NCBI GenBank assembly: GCA_904395885.1
Contig: CAJFOF010000061.1
Location: forward strand, 86,541 to 124,900
DNA from: an uncultured Lachnospiraceae bacterium
GTDB taxonomy: Bacteria; Bacillota; Clostridia; Lachnospirales; Lachnospiraceae
DNA length: 38,360 bases
Reading direction: 5' to 3'
Numbering within the stretch: the stretch's first letter is position 1; each line of letters starts with the position of its first letter. The translations under genes were made by a program, and so were the position numbers. The notes beneath the pieces are model-generated. The model saw only the letters and a program-made list of their open reading frames with translations, had not been told where the DNA came from and did no database searches. Shown in pieces: positions 8,422 to 15,330 of the stretch.

Positions 8422-9351
8422 CTACCGCCCCGCAATATTCTGAATTTCTCTGATCTTATCCGGACTGAATTTATGGTTATGCTCCTGCGTCAGAAGACCG
8501 TTGGCTTCCTGCTCCACGTCAGTAAGCTGAGTATAACAGTAACCGCATATTACAGGCGAATCTGCTACAGCTTCAATGATTCGCCTGAACTCTTCTATAA
8601 ATTCTTCTTTATTTACAGAAGTATAGCCCCATTCACCGGCTGAATCGGAAATCGAGATTCCCCCAAATTCTGTAAGCAGTATCGGCTGCCCTTGGTATAC
8701 ACCGTCCTCCGCAAAAAGAGGCTTTTCTACGATTTCCTCCAGGCCGTCCAGTGATTTCAGGGCGTCGGCAAACTCCTCCTGCTGCCGCTTATTGGTTTTG
8801 TCGCCGTGGCAGTAGGCATGAAAGGCGCATATATCGGTTTCAGTCATCTCCCATCCGTCATTGGAAATAACCAGTCTCGTATCGTCCATGCTGTGGGCCA
8901 GATGGTACAGAGCTTTTGAAAATGCCCTCTGCCTGCGGTCTGTCCTGATTGTCGGAACCCCCCAGCTTTCATTCAGCATTCCCCATACAATAATGGATGG
9001 ATGGTTATAATCGCGCTGGATCACATCTGACCACTCTTTCATAAAAGAAGCCGCGCCCTCTGAGCTATACATCCAGAAACTGGCCATAGCCTCCCAGACT
9101 AAAAATCCCAGTCGGTCAGCCCAATAAAGGAACCGCGGATCTTCCACTTTCTCATGTTTGCGGCAGCCATTGAATCCCAGTTCTTTCGCTTTGATAATAT
9201 CGTCCCGGTAAGCCTCGTCTGAGGGAGCCGTTATCAGACTATCTTTCCAATATCCCTGATCCAGAACCAGTTTTTGGTAATACGGTTTGTTATTTAAATA
9301 ATAATTTCCCTTATATTTCTCTGAAAATTGAGATAAAAAAAGATGCCGCAC
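8422..9351 (-). pseudogene. 5'-truncated glycoside hydrolase family 2 (beta-galactosidase/glucuronidase-like) remnant
   Basis: A frame of 309 codons encodes the catalytic TIM barrel of a family 2 hydrolase: NNKPYYQKLVLDQGYW, the RKHEKVEDPRFLYWADRLG segment, the general acid/base in WGMLNESWG (E128 of this frame) and the nucleophile in LLTEFGG (E228). It ends naturally. What is missing is the start: family members carry a sugar-binding jelly roll and an immunoglobulin-like domain of roughly 250-300 residues before the barrel. Here the frame opens at a GTG lying inside the loop/stem of a transcription terminator (9334-9365), with no ribosome binding site and a stop five codons further up. Both catalytic glutamates are intact, so the truncation may be recent. 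I call it a pseudogene; an unexpressed fragment is more likely than a new short enzyme. Confidence 0.8.
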
Positions 9352-9365
9352 ATATCGGCGGCATC
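9335..9365 (-). terminator. Rho-independent terminator after the thioredoxin-like gene
   Basis: On the minus strand a perfect 8-pair stem (arms GATGCCGC and GCGGCATC, at 9358-9365 and 9342-9349) with an 8-base loop is followed by seven T residues. It ends the serS-VOC-thioredoxin unit, about 60 bases after the last stop. The open frame of the hydrolase remnant begins within it. Confidence 0.9.
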
Positions 9366-9424
9366 AATCTCTTTGGTAAAAAATACGGCGACTTCCCCAT
9401 GGGGATTGTTATGAATCTTGTGTA

Positions 9425-9694
9425 CTAACCGCGCCCCATCAAGGCTTTGTCCAGAACAGCTTTTACCTGCTGTTTGTCTGCAGCGCCCTCGTGTACCTTT
9501 ATTCCGTCCACATAATAAGTCGGGACGTAGTAGTAGTCTAAGGAATCTGCAAGTTTCTTTTCTTTATTTTCATCTGCAATCTGTACAGGAATGTCCCGGT
9601 ATTCGGGACATTCCGCCTTCAGTTCTTCCATATAGCCCAGTGCTCTTTGGCAATAGGGACAGTCTTCTAATATCATCATTAAAATTGGGGTCAT
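9425..9694 (-). CDS. Small thioredoxin/glutaredoxin-like protein with a CPYC site
   Basis: An 89-residue cytoplasmic protein with a thioredoxin-fold outline: a first strand MTPILMMI, the redox site CPYC at residues 12-15, a helix, and a cis-proline segment YYVPTYYVDG, then a final helix. The CPYC motif is the classical glutaredoxin dithiol, but the rest is closer to the small thioredoxin-like proteins common in Clostridia, which generally lack glutathione. The likely role is thiol-disulfide exchange with an unknown partner. A strong site, AAGGAAGGAG, precedes the ATG. It is the last gene of the serS unit and is followed by a strong terminator. Confidence 0.85.
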   Translation of the reverse strand: MTPILMMILEDCPYCQRALGYMEELKAECPEYRDIPVQIADENKEKKLADSLDYYYVPTYYVDGIKVHEGAADKQQVKAVLDKALMGRG

Positions 9695-9727
9695 AAAACT
9701 CCTTCCTTTGTTGCCTGTTTCCGCATT

Positions 9728-10096
9728 TTAATGGGATGACGGCACAATCTCAATCCAATAGCCGTCCGGGTCCTCTATGAAATAGATGCCCATAGCAGGA
9801 TTTTCAAAGCAGATACATCCCATCTCCGAGTGCCTCTGATGAAGCTCCTCATATTCGTCTACATGGAACGCCAGGTGGAATTCCCCTTCTCCCAGATCAT
9901 AGGGCTCTTTTCTGTCCTTCAGCCATGTCAGTTCAAGGGTAAAATCCGTGATTCCATCTCCCAGATACACCAGCTTGAATGAACCATCCCCAGCTTCCTT
10001 CTCCTTCACCGGAGACAGTCCAAGGGCTTTTTCGTAAAATGCTATACTTTTCTCCAGGTTCAGAACATTAAAGTTAAAATGGTTAAATGTAATCAT
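9728..10096 (-). CDS. VOC-family protein, lactoylglutathione lyase (glyoxalase I)-like
   Basis: A 122-residue protein with the two beta-alpha-beta-beta-beta modules of the vicinal oxygen chelate fold. Expected metal ligands are visible: His in NHFNFNV near the start, Glu in FTLELTW, His in FHLAFHV and Glu in YWIEIVP near the end, arranged as in glyoxalase I. The segment SIAFYEKALGL and the closing FIEDPDGYWIE are typical of GloA. Glyoxalase I isomerises the adduct of methylglyoxal and a thiol; in Clostridia the thiol may not be glutathione. The site GGAGG lies upstream. It starts 11 bases after the serS stop and precedes a thioredoxin-like gene, so a thiol or aldehyde stress role is reasonable, but substrate is unproven. 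Confidence 0.85.
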   Translation of the reverse strand: MITFNHFNFNVLNLEKSIAFYEKALGLSPVKEKEAGDGSFKLVYLGDGITDFTLELTWLKDRKEPYDLGEGEFHLAFHVDEYEELHQRHSEMGCICFENPAMGIYFIEDPDGYWIEIVPSSH

Positions 10097-10107
10097 ACGC
10101 CCTCCGA

Positions 10108-11391
10108 TTATTTCTTGCGGATCTCTTTTATTCCACCCATGTAAGGCTGGAGAACTTCCGGTATCCGCACGCTTCCGTCTGCCTGAAGATTGTTCTCCAG
10201 GAAAGCGATGAGCATACGCGGCGGTGCAACCACTGTATTGTTCAGGGTGTGGGCAAAATATTTGCCGTCCTTCCCGTTTACGCGGATCTTTAAGCGGCGG
10301 GCCTGGGCGTCTCCCAGATTGGAGCAGCTCCCCACCTCAAAATATTTCTTCTGTCTGGGAGACCAAGCCTCCACATCTACAGATTTCACTTTTAAGTCAG
10401 CCAGATCTCCGGAGCAGCACTCTAATGTACGAACCGGGATATCCAGAGAACGGAACAGGTCTACCGTATTCTGCCACAGCTTATCAAACCACATCTTACT
10501 GTCCTCTGGCTTGCAGACAACGATCATCTCCTGCTTCTCGAACTGATGGATCCGGTATACCCCTCTCTCCTCAATGCCGTGGGCACCCTTCTCTTTTCTA
10601 AAGCAGGGAGAATAGCTGGTGAGGGTCTTGGGCAGCTCATCCTCCGGTATAATCTGATCAATAAACTTGCCGATCATAGAATGTTCGCTGGTTCCGATCA
10701 GATACAGATCTTCCCCCTCGATCTTGTACATCATGGCATCCATCTCGGCAAAGCTCATAACGCCTGTCACCACATTGCTTCGGATCATAAAAGGCGGCAC
10801 ACAGTAGGTGAATCCTCTATTGATCATAAAATCTCTGGCATAGGCAATCACAGCCGAGTGAAGTCTGGCAATATCGCCCATCAGGTAATAAAAGCCATTT
10901 CCTGCAACCCTTCTGGCGGAATCCAGATCCAGCCCGTCAAAGCTCTCCATGATATCTGTGTGGTAGGGAATCTCAAAATCCGGAACAACCGGCTCCCCAT
11001 ATTTCTGAACCTCCACATTCTCGCTGTCATCTTTTCCGATGGGAACGCTGGGATCAATGATGTTGGGGATGACCATCATAATCTTTTTGATCTTCTCCTC
11101 CAGATCCCCTTCCTTTTCTTCCAGCTCCGCCAGGCGCTTGGCATCCTCGCCCACTTTCCGCTTTACTTCCTCGGCTTCTTCCTTTTTGCCCTGTCCCATC
11201 AGAGCGCCGATCTGCTTGGACAGTTTGTTGCGGTTCGCCCGCAGGGTATCGGCCTCCGCCTTGGTCGCCCGGTTTTCAGCATCCAGAGAAATCACTTCAT
11301 CCACCAACGGAAGCTTGGAATCCTGAAATTTATTTTTAATATTCTGCTTTACAATATCCGGATTTTCCCTGACAAACTTTAAATCTAACAT
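10108..11391 (-). CDS. serS: Seryl-tRNA synthetase
   Basis: A class II aminoacyl-tRNA synthetase that charges tRNA-Ser (and the selenocysteine tRNA where present). The 427 residues contain the N-terminal coiled-coil arm that reads the long variable arm of the tRNA (about 30-105, Lys/Glu-rich), and the catalytic core with motif 2 (PCFRKEKGAHGIEERGVYR) and motif 3 (NNTVVAPPRMLIAFLEN). Length is normal. AGGAGG precedes the ATG. It has its own promoter at 11467-11495 and a roughly 70-base leader with a hairpin; I see no T-box element there, although many Firmicute synthetases use one. The VOC and thioredoxin-like genes follow in the same unit. Confidence 0.97.
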   Translation of the reverse strand: MLDLKFVRENPDIVKQNIKNKFQDSKLPLVDEVISLDAENRATKAEADTLRANRNKLSKQIGALMGQGKKEEAEEVKRKVGEDAKRLAELEEKEGDLEEKIKKIMMVIPNIIDPSVPIGKDDSENVEVQKYGEPVVPDFEIPYHTDIMESFDGLDLDSARRVAGNGFYYLMGDIARLHSAVIAYARDFMINRGFTYCVPPFMIRSNVVTGVMSFAEMDAMMYKIEGEDLYLIGTSEHSMIGKFIDQIIPEDELPKTLTSYSPCFRKEKGAHGIEERGVYRIHQFEKQEMIVVCKPEDSKMWFDKLWQNTVDLFRSLDIPVRTLECCSGDLADLKVKSVDVEAWSPRQKKYFEVGSCSNLGDAQARRLKIRVNGKDGKYFAHTLNNTVVAPPRMLIAFLENNLQADGSVRIPEVLQPYMGGIKEIRKK

Positions 11392-11394
11392 GAT

Positions 11395-11444
11395 TTTCCT
11401 CCTGGTATGTCTGCCTTTCCTCCTGATAAAATCAGGGAGGGCAG
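11395..11444 (-). promoter_or_regulatory. serS leader: hairpin masking one of two duplicated Shine-Dalgarno sites
   Basis: The 10-base sequence CAGGAGGAAA occurs twice in the leader with a 21-base period (11416-11425 and 11395-11404). The copy near the ATG is free; the upstream copy lies in a hairpin (11411-11444) closed by CTGCC/GGCAG and an inner stem CCTGAT/ATCAGG. It could be a ribosome standby site or an autoregulatory element; this is inference. Confidence 0.45.
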
Positions 11445-11466
11445 AAATGGTAATAATCTGGGTAGG

Positions 11467-11495
11467 ATTATACTACAATTTGCCGGGAATTGCAA
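11467..11495 (-). promoter_or_regulatory. Sigma-A-type promoter of serS
   Basis: TTGCAA (11490-11495) and a perfect TATAAT (11467-11472) with 17 bases between. It sits immediately after the stop of the pyridoxal kinase gene; no terminator separates the two units. Confidence 0.8.
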
Positions 11496-11503
11496 TCCGC
11501 AGC

Positions 11504-12346
11504 TTATGGAATCAATTTTCCCAAAAGCTCCTCAAAACATACACCGTTTTCTCTGGGGATTTCCAGCTCGTCGGAACACCGGATACAGTCTCTGACGAAA
11601 AGGGCGGCTTTTTTTACAGAAGCCGCAAAGGGAACCCCTGTAACCAGATCGCCCGCCAGGATAGAAGAAAACACATCTCCTGTTCCCGGCCGTTCATCTC
11701 CTGCGGATTTTGCCTTTACAAACGAAATGGCATCTCCGTCCAGAACTGCATTGGTGATAAAGCCGCCTTCCCGGATTCCGGTGATGACGACCCTCTCGGG
11801 CCCCATACTTCTAAGCTCTCTGGCCATCTCCTCCAGCTCTTTTCTTTTCCAGCCCTGTCTGCGGTAAGGGCGGCCTGTCAAAATACAGCTCTCCGTTACA
11901 TTGGGTGTGATCGTATCTGCCAGTCCCACCAACTGCCCCATTCTGCTGCACATCTCCGGGGTATAGGTAGCATAGGCTCTGCCGTCGTCCCCCATAATAG
12001 GATCCAGAAGAACTTTCGTGTCCGGTCCTTTAAAGCGGAGGATTGCCTCCTTGGTGATCTCGATTTGTCGGGCAGATCCTAAAAATCCCACGGCAATCCC
12101 GTCAAAGGAGAGATTCAGTTCTTCCCATTTTGCAAGATAGGAAGGTATTTTCTCCGTATAATCATCGAAAAACCAGGTGGAAAATCCGGTGTGATTAGAG
12201 AAAATGGACGTGGGTACCGGGCAGCACTGAACTTTCAGCGCCGCCAGAATCGGGATCGCTACTGTCAGGGAACAGCGGCCGTATCCCGATAAGTCATTAA
12301 TCATCATTATTTTTTTCTGTCTGCTGCCATAAGTTGCTTTTGCCAT
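11504..12346 (-). CDS. pdxY: Pyridoxal/pyridoxamine kinase (PdxK/PdxY family)
   Basis: A 280-residue ribokinase-superfamily enzyme predicted to phosphorylate pyridoxal, pyridoxine or pyridoxamine to the B6 coenzyme form. Diagnostic segments are MMINDLSGYGRCSLTVAIP near the start (substrate side), VLLDPIMGDDG, ITPNVTESCILTG, and the GTGD anion-hole/catalytic motif near residue 222 (ERPGTGDVFSSIL). It lies 12 bases after an ECF transporter S component, so uptake and trapping of a vitamin would be encoded together, which supports a B6 substrate. Hydroxymethylpyrimidine kinases (ThiD) are the main alternative, but the SGYGR opening favours the PdxY branch. The symbol pdxY is used for the family; pdxK would also be defensible. 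Confidence 0.85.
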   Translation of the reverse strand: MAKATYGSRQKKIMMINDLSGYGRCSLTVAIPILAALKVQCCPVPTSIFSNHTGFSTWFFDDYTEKIPSYLAKWEELNLSFDGIAVGFLGSARQIEITKEAILRFKGPDTKVLLDPIMGDDGRAYATYTPEMCSRMGQLVGLADTITPNVTESCILTGRPYRRQGWKRKELEEMARELRSMGPERVVITGIREGGFITNAVLDGDAISFVKAKSAGDERPGTGDVFSSILAGDLVTGVPFAASVKKAALFVRDCIRCSDELEIPRENGVCFEELLGKLIP

Positions 12347-12358
12347 GAAAGTATTCTC

Positions 12359-12970
12359 CTAGTGTTTTTCTGTTCTGGCCGGTCCTATTTCCGGCAAGAG
12401 ACCCGATTTGATGAGGGCCGGACGGATGGCTGAGTACAGAAGAACTGCGGCAATTCCGTTTGTGACAGCGTTAATGACCGTCGTGTAGGTGGTAACTGCC
12501 ATCAAAGAGGCGATGGCTTTCGACGCCTTTTCCGGATCCGGCGTCAGCAGGGTATACCACACATACTTGAGGGACGGCTCGAAAATGCAGTTAAACCCCA
12601 AAGCCACTGCCGCTGAGATCGCTGTCCATTTCGTCACATAGGAAGCCTTATGGCCTTCGCTGATATGGGCAATTCTGTGGGCAATCCATCCGGCAATAAG
12701 GCCGATTACCAGTTTTGTGATAAACGTCCTGGGCGCAGATTCAGCATAGCCTCCGGTGAGATCCGCGATGGACAGTCCCACTGCCCTTGACAGTCCTCCG
12801 TATAGACCGCCAAGGAGATAAGCTGCCAGAACCACAAAAGCATTTCCAAAATGGATTTTTGTTCCGCTGGCGCTCAAGGCCGGAAGAAAGGCGTACCCTA
12901 CATATGCCAAAGCCGCCATCAGTCCGGCCAGGGCCAGACGGCGGGTGTTTGTTTCTTTTGTTGATTTCAT
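12359..12970 (-). CDS. ECF transporter S component, probably for vitamin B6
   Basis: A 203-residue membrane protein with about six hydrophobic segments, of the family that captures a vitamin and docks on the shared energy-coupling module (EcfA, EcfA', EcfT). Family marks are the opening RRLALAGLMAALAYVGY, the first helix region ending with an IHFGNAFVVLAAYLLGG segment, and the GLSRAVGLSIADLTGG loop. No Ecf module is encoded nearby, so it would be a group II S component relying on a shared module elsewhere. The substrate is inferred only from the adjoining pyridoxal-type kinase; thiamine precursors are the alternative because thiN lies just upstream, though that gene ends at its own hairpin. 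AAGGGGTGA precedes the ATG. Confidence 0.85.
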   Translation of the reverse strand: MKSTKETNTRRLALAGLMAALAYVGYAFLPALSASGTKIHFGNAFVVLAAYLLGGLYGGLSRAVGLSIADLTGGYAESAPRTFITKLVIGLIAGWIAHRIAHISEGHKASYVTKWTAISAAVALGFNCIFEPSLKYVWYTLLTPDPEKASKAIASLMAVTTYTTVINAVTNGIAAVLLYSAIRPALIKSGLLPEIGPARTEKH

Positions 12971-13015
12971 ACTTTGTCACCCCTTAAATGATTTTCGTGC
13001 ACGCTCTATCCTATC

Positions 13016-13070
13016 ATCATATTGGGATGTTCAAAATATCCAGTTTTAATATTTTTAACCAATCCAGTTT
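13016..13070 (-). promoter_or_regulatory. Candidate operator and promoter of the ECF-S/kinase pair: 9-base direct repeat
   Basis: On the minus strand AAACTGGAT occurs twice (13062-13070 and 13038-13046) with a 24-base period. A -10-like TATGAT lies at 13016-13021, and the nearer repeat covers the position where a -35 box would be (the actual -35 is poor). This is the layout expected for an activator bound to tandem half sites, such as MocR-type PdxR regulators of B6 genes. The regulator gene is not in the window. Confidence 0.45.
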
Positions 13071-13082
13071 CTGCAAATTTTT

Positions 13083-13103
13083 CCGCCCGGAAAAACCGGG
13101 CGG
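13083..13103 (-). terminator. Strong GC hairpin at the end of the long tepA-thiN array
   Basis: A perfect 8-pair stem (CCGCCCGG / CCGGGCGG) with a 5-base loop begins 3 bases after the thiN stop. No T tract follows on the minus strand (five A, then three T), so it may act as a mRNA 3' end stabiliser or factor-assisted terminator and is not canonical. Confidence 0.6.
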
Positions 13104-13106
13104 GAC

Positions 13107-13757
13107 TCAATCGTGAGATTCTACGCAGATCAGCACTCCGTCTTCAAAGTCCAGCCGTGCCTCAGGTTCTGTCAGCTCGTTGCTGATACACAGGCTGGTT
13201 CCAATCTCAATATCTTTCTGAAACAGGGGATATTTAAAGCCTGTAAGGGTAATGCCGGTGACTTTCTGAGTCAGCGGCAGAAAAGAGACATACTTTCCCC
13301 AAAGGGTTTCCTTAAAAAAATCTTTTCCGGAATCCAGCAGATAAACTTTATTTTGAGGATCCAGCAGATATGCAAAGATCCCTTTCTGCATACAGGGGTA
13401 AAGGAGATGGATATTGCCGATCAGATGGTCCAGCCTTCCCCCTGTGGCGCCTAATACCGCAATCTCTCCGCAGCCCATAGCGCACGCTCTGGCAAAGGCC
13501 AGCTCTGTATCTGTTTCATCTTTTTCCGGCCGGTGGACATCCCAGACAATGTGTTCCATAGCTCGAAATTCTTCCAAAATTTCCGGCTTTACTGTATCAA
13601 AATCCCCTACCACAACATCGGGAACCAAATTCAGTTTTTTTGCCGTTTCTAGGCCTGCATCGACAGCAATTACTCTGGTAAAGCGCCGCTCTTCTAAAAA
13701 AGTTTCGGCAAATTCAGTATCCAGCGGGCCTCCAGTGATGACCAGACAGGTTTTCAT
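13107..13757 (-). CDS. thiN: Thiamine pyrophosphokinase
   Basis: A 216-residue enzyme that converts thiamine to thiamine diphosphate with ATP. The catalytic domain shows the family segments VIAVDAGLETAKKLNLVPDVVVGDFDT, the KDETDTELA acidic motif that binds metal and diphosphate, and the GATGGRLDH motif. The C-terminal thiamine-binding domain ends near FEDGVLI. The frame allows a GTG start three codons earlier; I chose the ATG at 13757, with GAGGTGA just upstream. It follows rpe by a few bases, as in Bacillus, where thiN closes the same chain of genes. A hairpin ends the unit immediately after the stop. Confidence 0.92.
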   Translation of the reverse strand: MKTCLVITGGPLDTEFAETFLEERRFTRVIAVDAGLETAKKLNLVPDVVVGDFDTVKPEILEEFRAMEHIVWDVHRPEKDETDTELAFARACAMGCGEIAVLGATGGRLDHLIGNIHLLYPCMQKGIFAYLLDPQNKVYLLDSGKDFFKETLWGKYVSFLPLTQKVTGITLTGFKYPLFQKDIEIGTSLCISNELTEPEARLDFEDGVLICVESHD

Positions 13758-13768
13758 ACCTCTCACCT

Positions 13769-14440
13769 CTATGCATTCTGACTGAAATTTTTGAATATAT
13801 CCAGGAATTTCTTTACATTAGCTCTGGCGTCTCCTCTAAATACGGCGGAACCGGCCACCAGAATATTGGCACCAACCCTCAGCAGCTCATCTGCATTGTC
13901 CGGTGTCACTCCGCCATCGACCTGAATGTCGATGTTCAGCCCCTTCTCCATTGCCATCTGCCTTACTTTTTTGATCTTTTCCACAGCATAGGGAATGAAC
14001 TTCTGGCCGCCAAATCCCGGATTTACAGACATGATCAGTACCATGTCCACTTCCGGCAGGATGTATTCCAGCACATTTACCGGTGTGGCGGGATTCAGAG
14101 CAACGCCGGCCATACATCCGGCCTCTTTGATCTGGTGGAGAGTTCTGTCCAGATGACAGCAGGCCTCCGCATGGATACAGATCAGGTCAGCACCGGCCTT
14201 TTTCATATCTCCGACATAACGGCCCGGCTCTTCTACCATCATGTGAACGTCAAATACTTTGTCTGTACGGCTCCGCAGGCTCTGAATAACCGGCATTCCA
14301 AAGGAAATGCTGGGCACAAAAGCCCCGTCCATGACATCCAGATGGATATACTCCGCCCCGGCTTCTGCCACGGCCTCCACTTCTTCTCCCAATCGTCCAA
14401 AATCTGCTCCCAAAATAGAAGGCGCTAAAATATATGCCAT
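13769..14440 (-). CDS. rpe: Ribulose-phosphate 3-epimerase
   Basis: Interconverts ribulose-5-phosphate and xylulose-5-phosphate in the pentose phosphate pathway. The 223-residue TIM barrel shows LAPSILGADF at the start, HLDVMDG with the catalytic aspartate and a metal-binding histidine, VHMMVEEPG, VNPGFGGQKF and the second catalytic aspartate in QVDGGV. The length is normal and AGGAGG-like GGAGG precedes the ATG. The stop of rsgA and the ATG of rpe share one base (TAATG), so translation is probably coupled. The placement between rsgA and thiN follows the Firmicute order. Confidence 0.97.
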   Translation of the reverse strand: MAYILAPSILGADFGRLGEEVEAVAEAGAEYIHLDVMDGAFVPSISFGMPVIQSLRSRTDKVFDVHMMVEEPGRYVGDMKKAGADLICIHAEACCHLDRTLHQIKEAGCMAGVALNPATPVNVLEYILPEVDMVLIMSVNPGFGGQKFIPYAVEKIKKVRQMAMEKGLNIDIQVDGGVTPDNADELLRVGANILVAGSAVFRGDARANVKKFLDIFKNFSQNA

Positions 14441-15318
14441 TAGTATTTCCTCCGTTCCTTTTCTTTCAGTTCCTGATACAGCAAAAGATAATTGTCATAA
14501 CGGCTCCGGCTGAGAGCACCGTTCTCTAAGGCTTCCTTCACTCCACATACCTTTTCCCCGACATGGACACAGCCCAGAAACCGGCATTGACCTTCGTATT
14601 GTGCGAATTCCGGAAAATAATTCTTGAGTTCTTCCGGAGCCATATTTTCCAAATAGAGAGAGCTGAATCCCGGCGTATCCATCAGATACGTATCCTCTTC
14701 CACACAAAAAAGCTGGGAGTGACGGGTTGTATGACGCCCTCTCTGAATTTTTTTGCTGATTTTTCCGGTCTCCATTCCAGCTTCCGGCTGAATCAGATTC
14801 GTCCAGGATGATTTTCCTACTCCCGAAGGCCCTGCGAAAACCGTAGTTTTCCCTTTCAGGAGCTCTCTGAAAGATTCATAGCCGGTTCCCTGGCTGGCAC
14901 TGAGAAATCGCACCTGATAGCCGGCCTTCTCATAAATATCCCGGTACTCTTTGACGGTGTTTTCTTCGCAGAGATCGATTTTGTTAAAACAGACGATGAC
15001 CGGAAGATTTTGAGCTTTCATTGTCACCAGAAAACGATCCAGCAAATTCAGATTCGGATCTGGGTCAGCCACTGCAAACAGCACCACTGCCTGGTCTACA
15101 TTGGCAGCCGCCGGCCTGATCAGTTCATTCTTTCTCGGAAGGATCTCAGCGATATTCCCCTCCTCTTCGTCCAGGACTGTAAATTCTACGTCATCCCCAA
15201 CAAGAGGTTTTATATTCCGATTTCTAAAAATCCCTTTCGCTCTACACTGGTAAACATGATCTTTTCCGTCATGTACGTAATAAAATCCTGCAATTCCTTT
15301 TATGATCTTTCCTCTCAT
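14440..15318 (-). CDS. rsgA: Ribosome small-subunit-dependent GTPase A (RsgA/CpgA)
   Basis: A 292-residue circularly permuted GTPase that checks late maturation of the 30S subunit. Parts in order: an N-terminal OB fold (about 1-65), then the G domain in permuted order with G4 (NKID), the P-loop GPSGVGKSS and the G3-like DTPGFSS, and a C-terminal zinc-binding domain (C-x5-C-x-H-x5-C, in CRFLGCVHVGEKVC). In Bacillus the homologue is phosphorylated by the PASTA kinase encoded next to it; here the kinase gene ends 12 bases upstream. AGGGA lies before the ATG. Its stop overlaps the rpe start. Confidence 0.96.
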   Translation of the reverse strand: MRGKIIKGIAGFYYVHDGKDHVYQCRAKGIFRNRNIKPLVGDDVEFTVLDEEEGNIAEILPRKNELIRPAAANVDQAVVLFAVADPDPNLNLLDRFLVTMKAQNLPVIVCFNKIDLCEENTVKEYRDIYEKAGYQVRFLSASQGTGYESFRELLKGKTTVFAGPSGVGKSSWTNLIQPEAGMETGKISKKIQRGRHTTRHSQLFCVEEDTYLMDTPGFSSLYLENMAPEELKNYFPEFAQYEGQCRFLGCVHVGEKVCGVKEALENGALSRSRYDNYLLLYQELKEKERRKY

Positions 15319-15330
15319 ACTCTGTCCCTG

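Noticed and set aside
10546..11382. Long plus-strand open frame opposite serS
   Set aside because: It is antisense to a well-supported synthetase, has no ribosome binding site and no family resemblance. The same applies to other long shadows, for example 3261-4166, 33279-34139 and 36037-36783.
11391..11500. T-box riboswitch before serS
   Set aside because: The leader is only about 70 bases, with no T-box consensus, no specifier stem and no terminator/antiterminator pair visible.
13104..13766. TPP riboswitch in front of thiN
   Set aside because: thiN follows rpe with almost no gap, so there is no room for one, and I see no thi-box sequence upstream of the ECF gene either.
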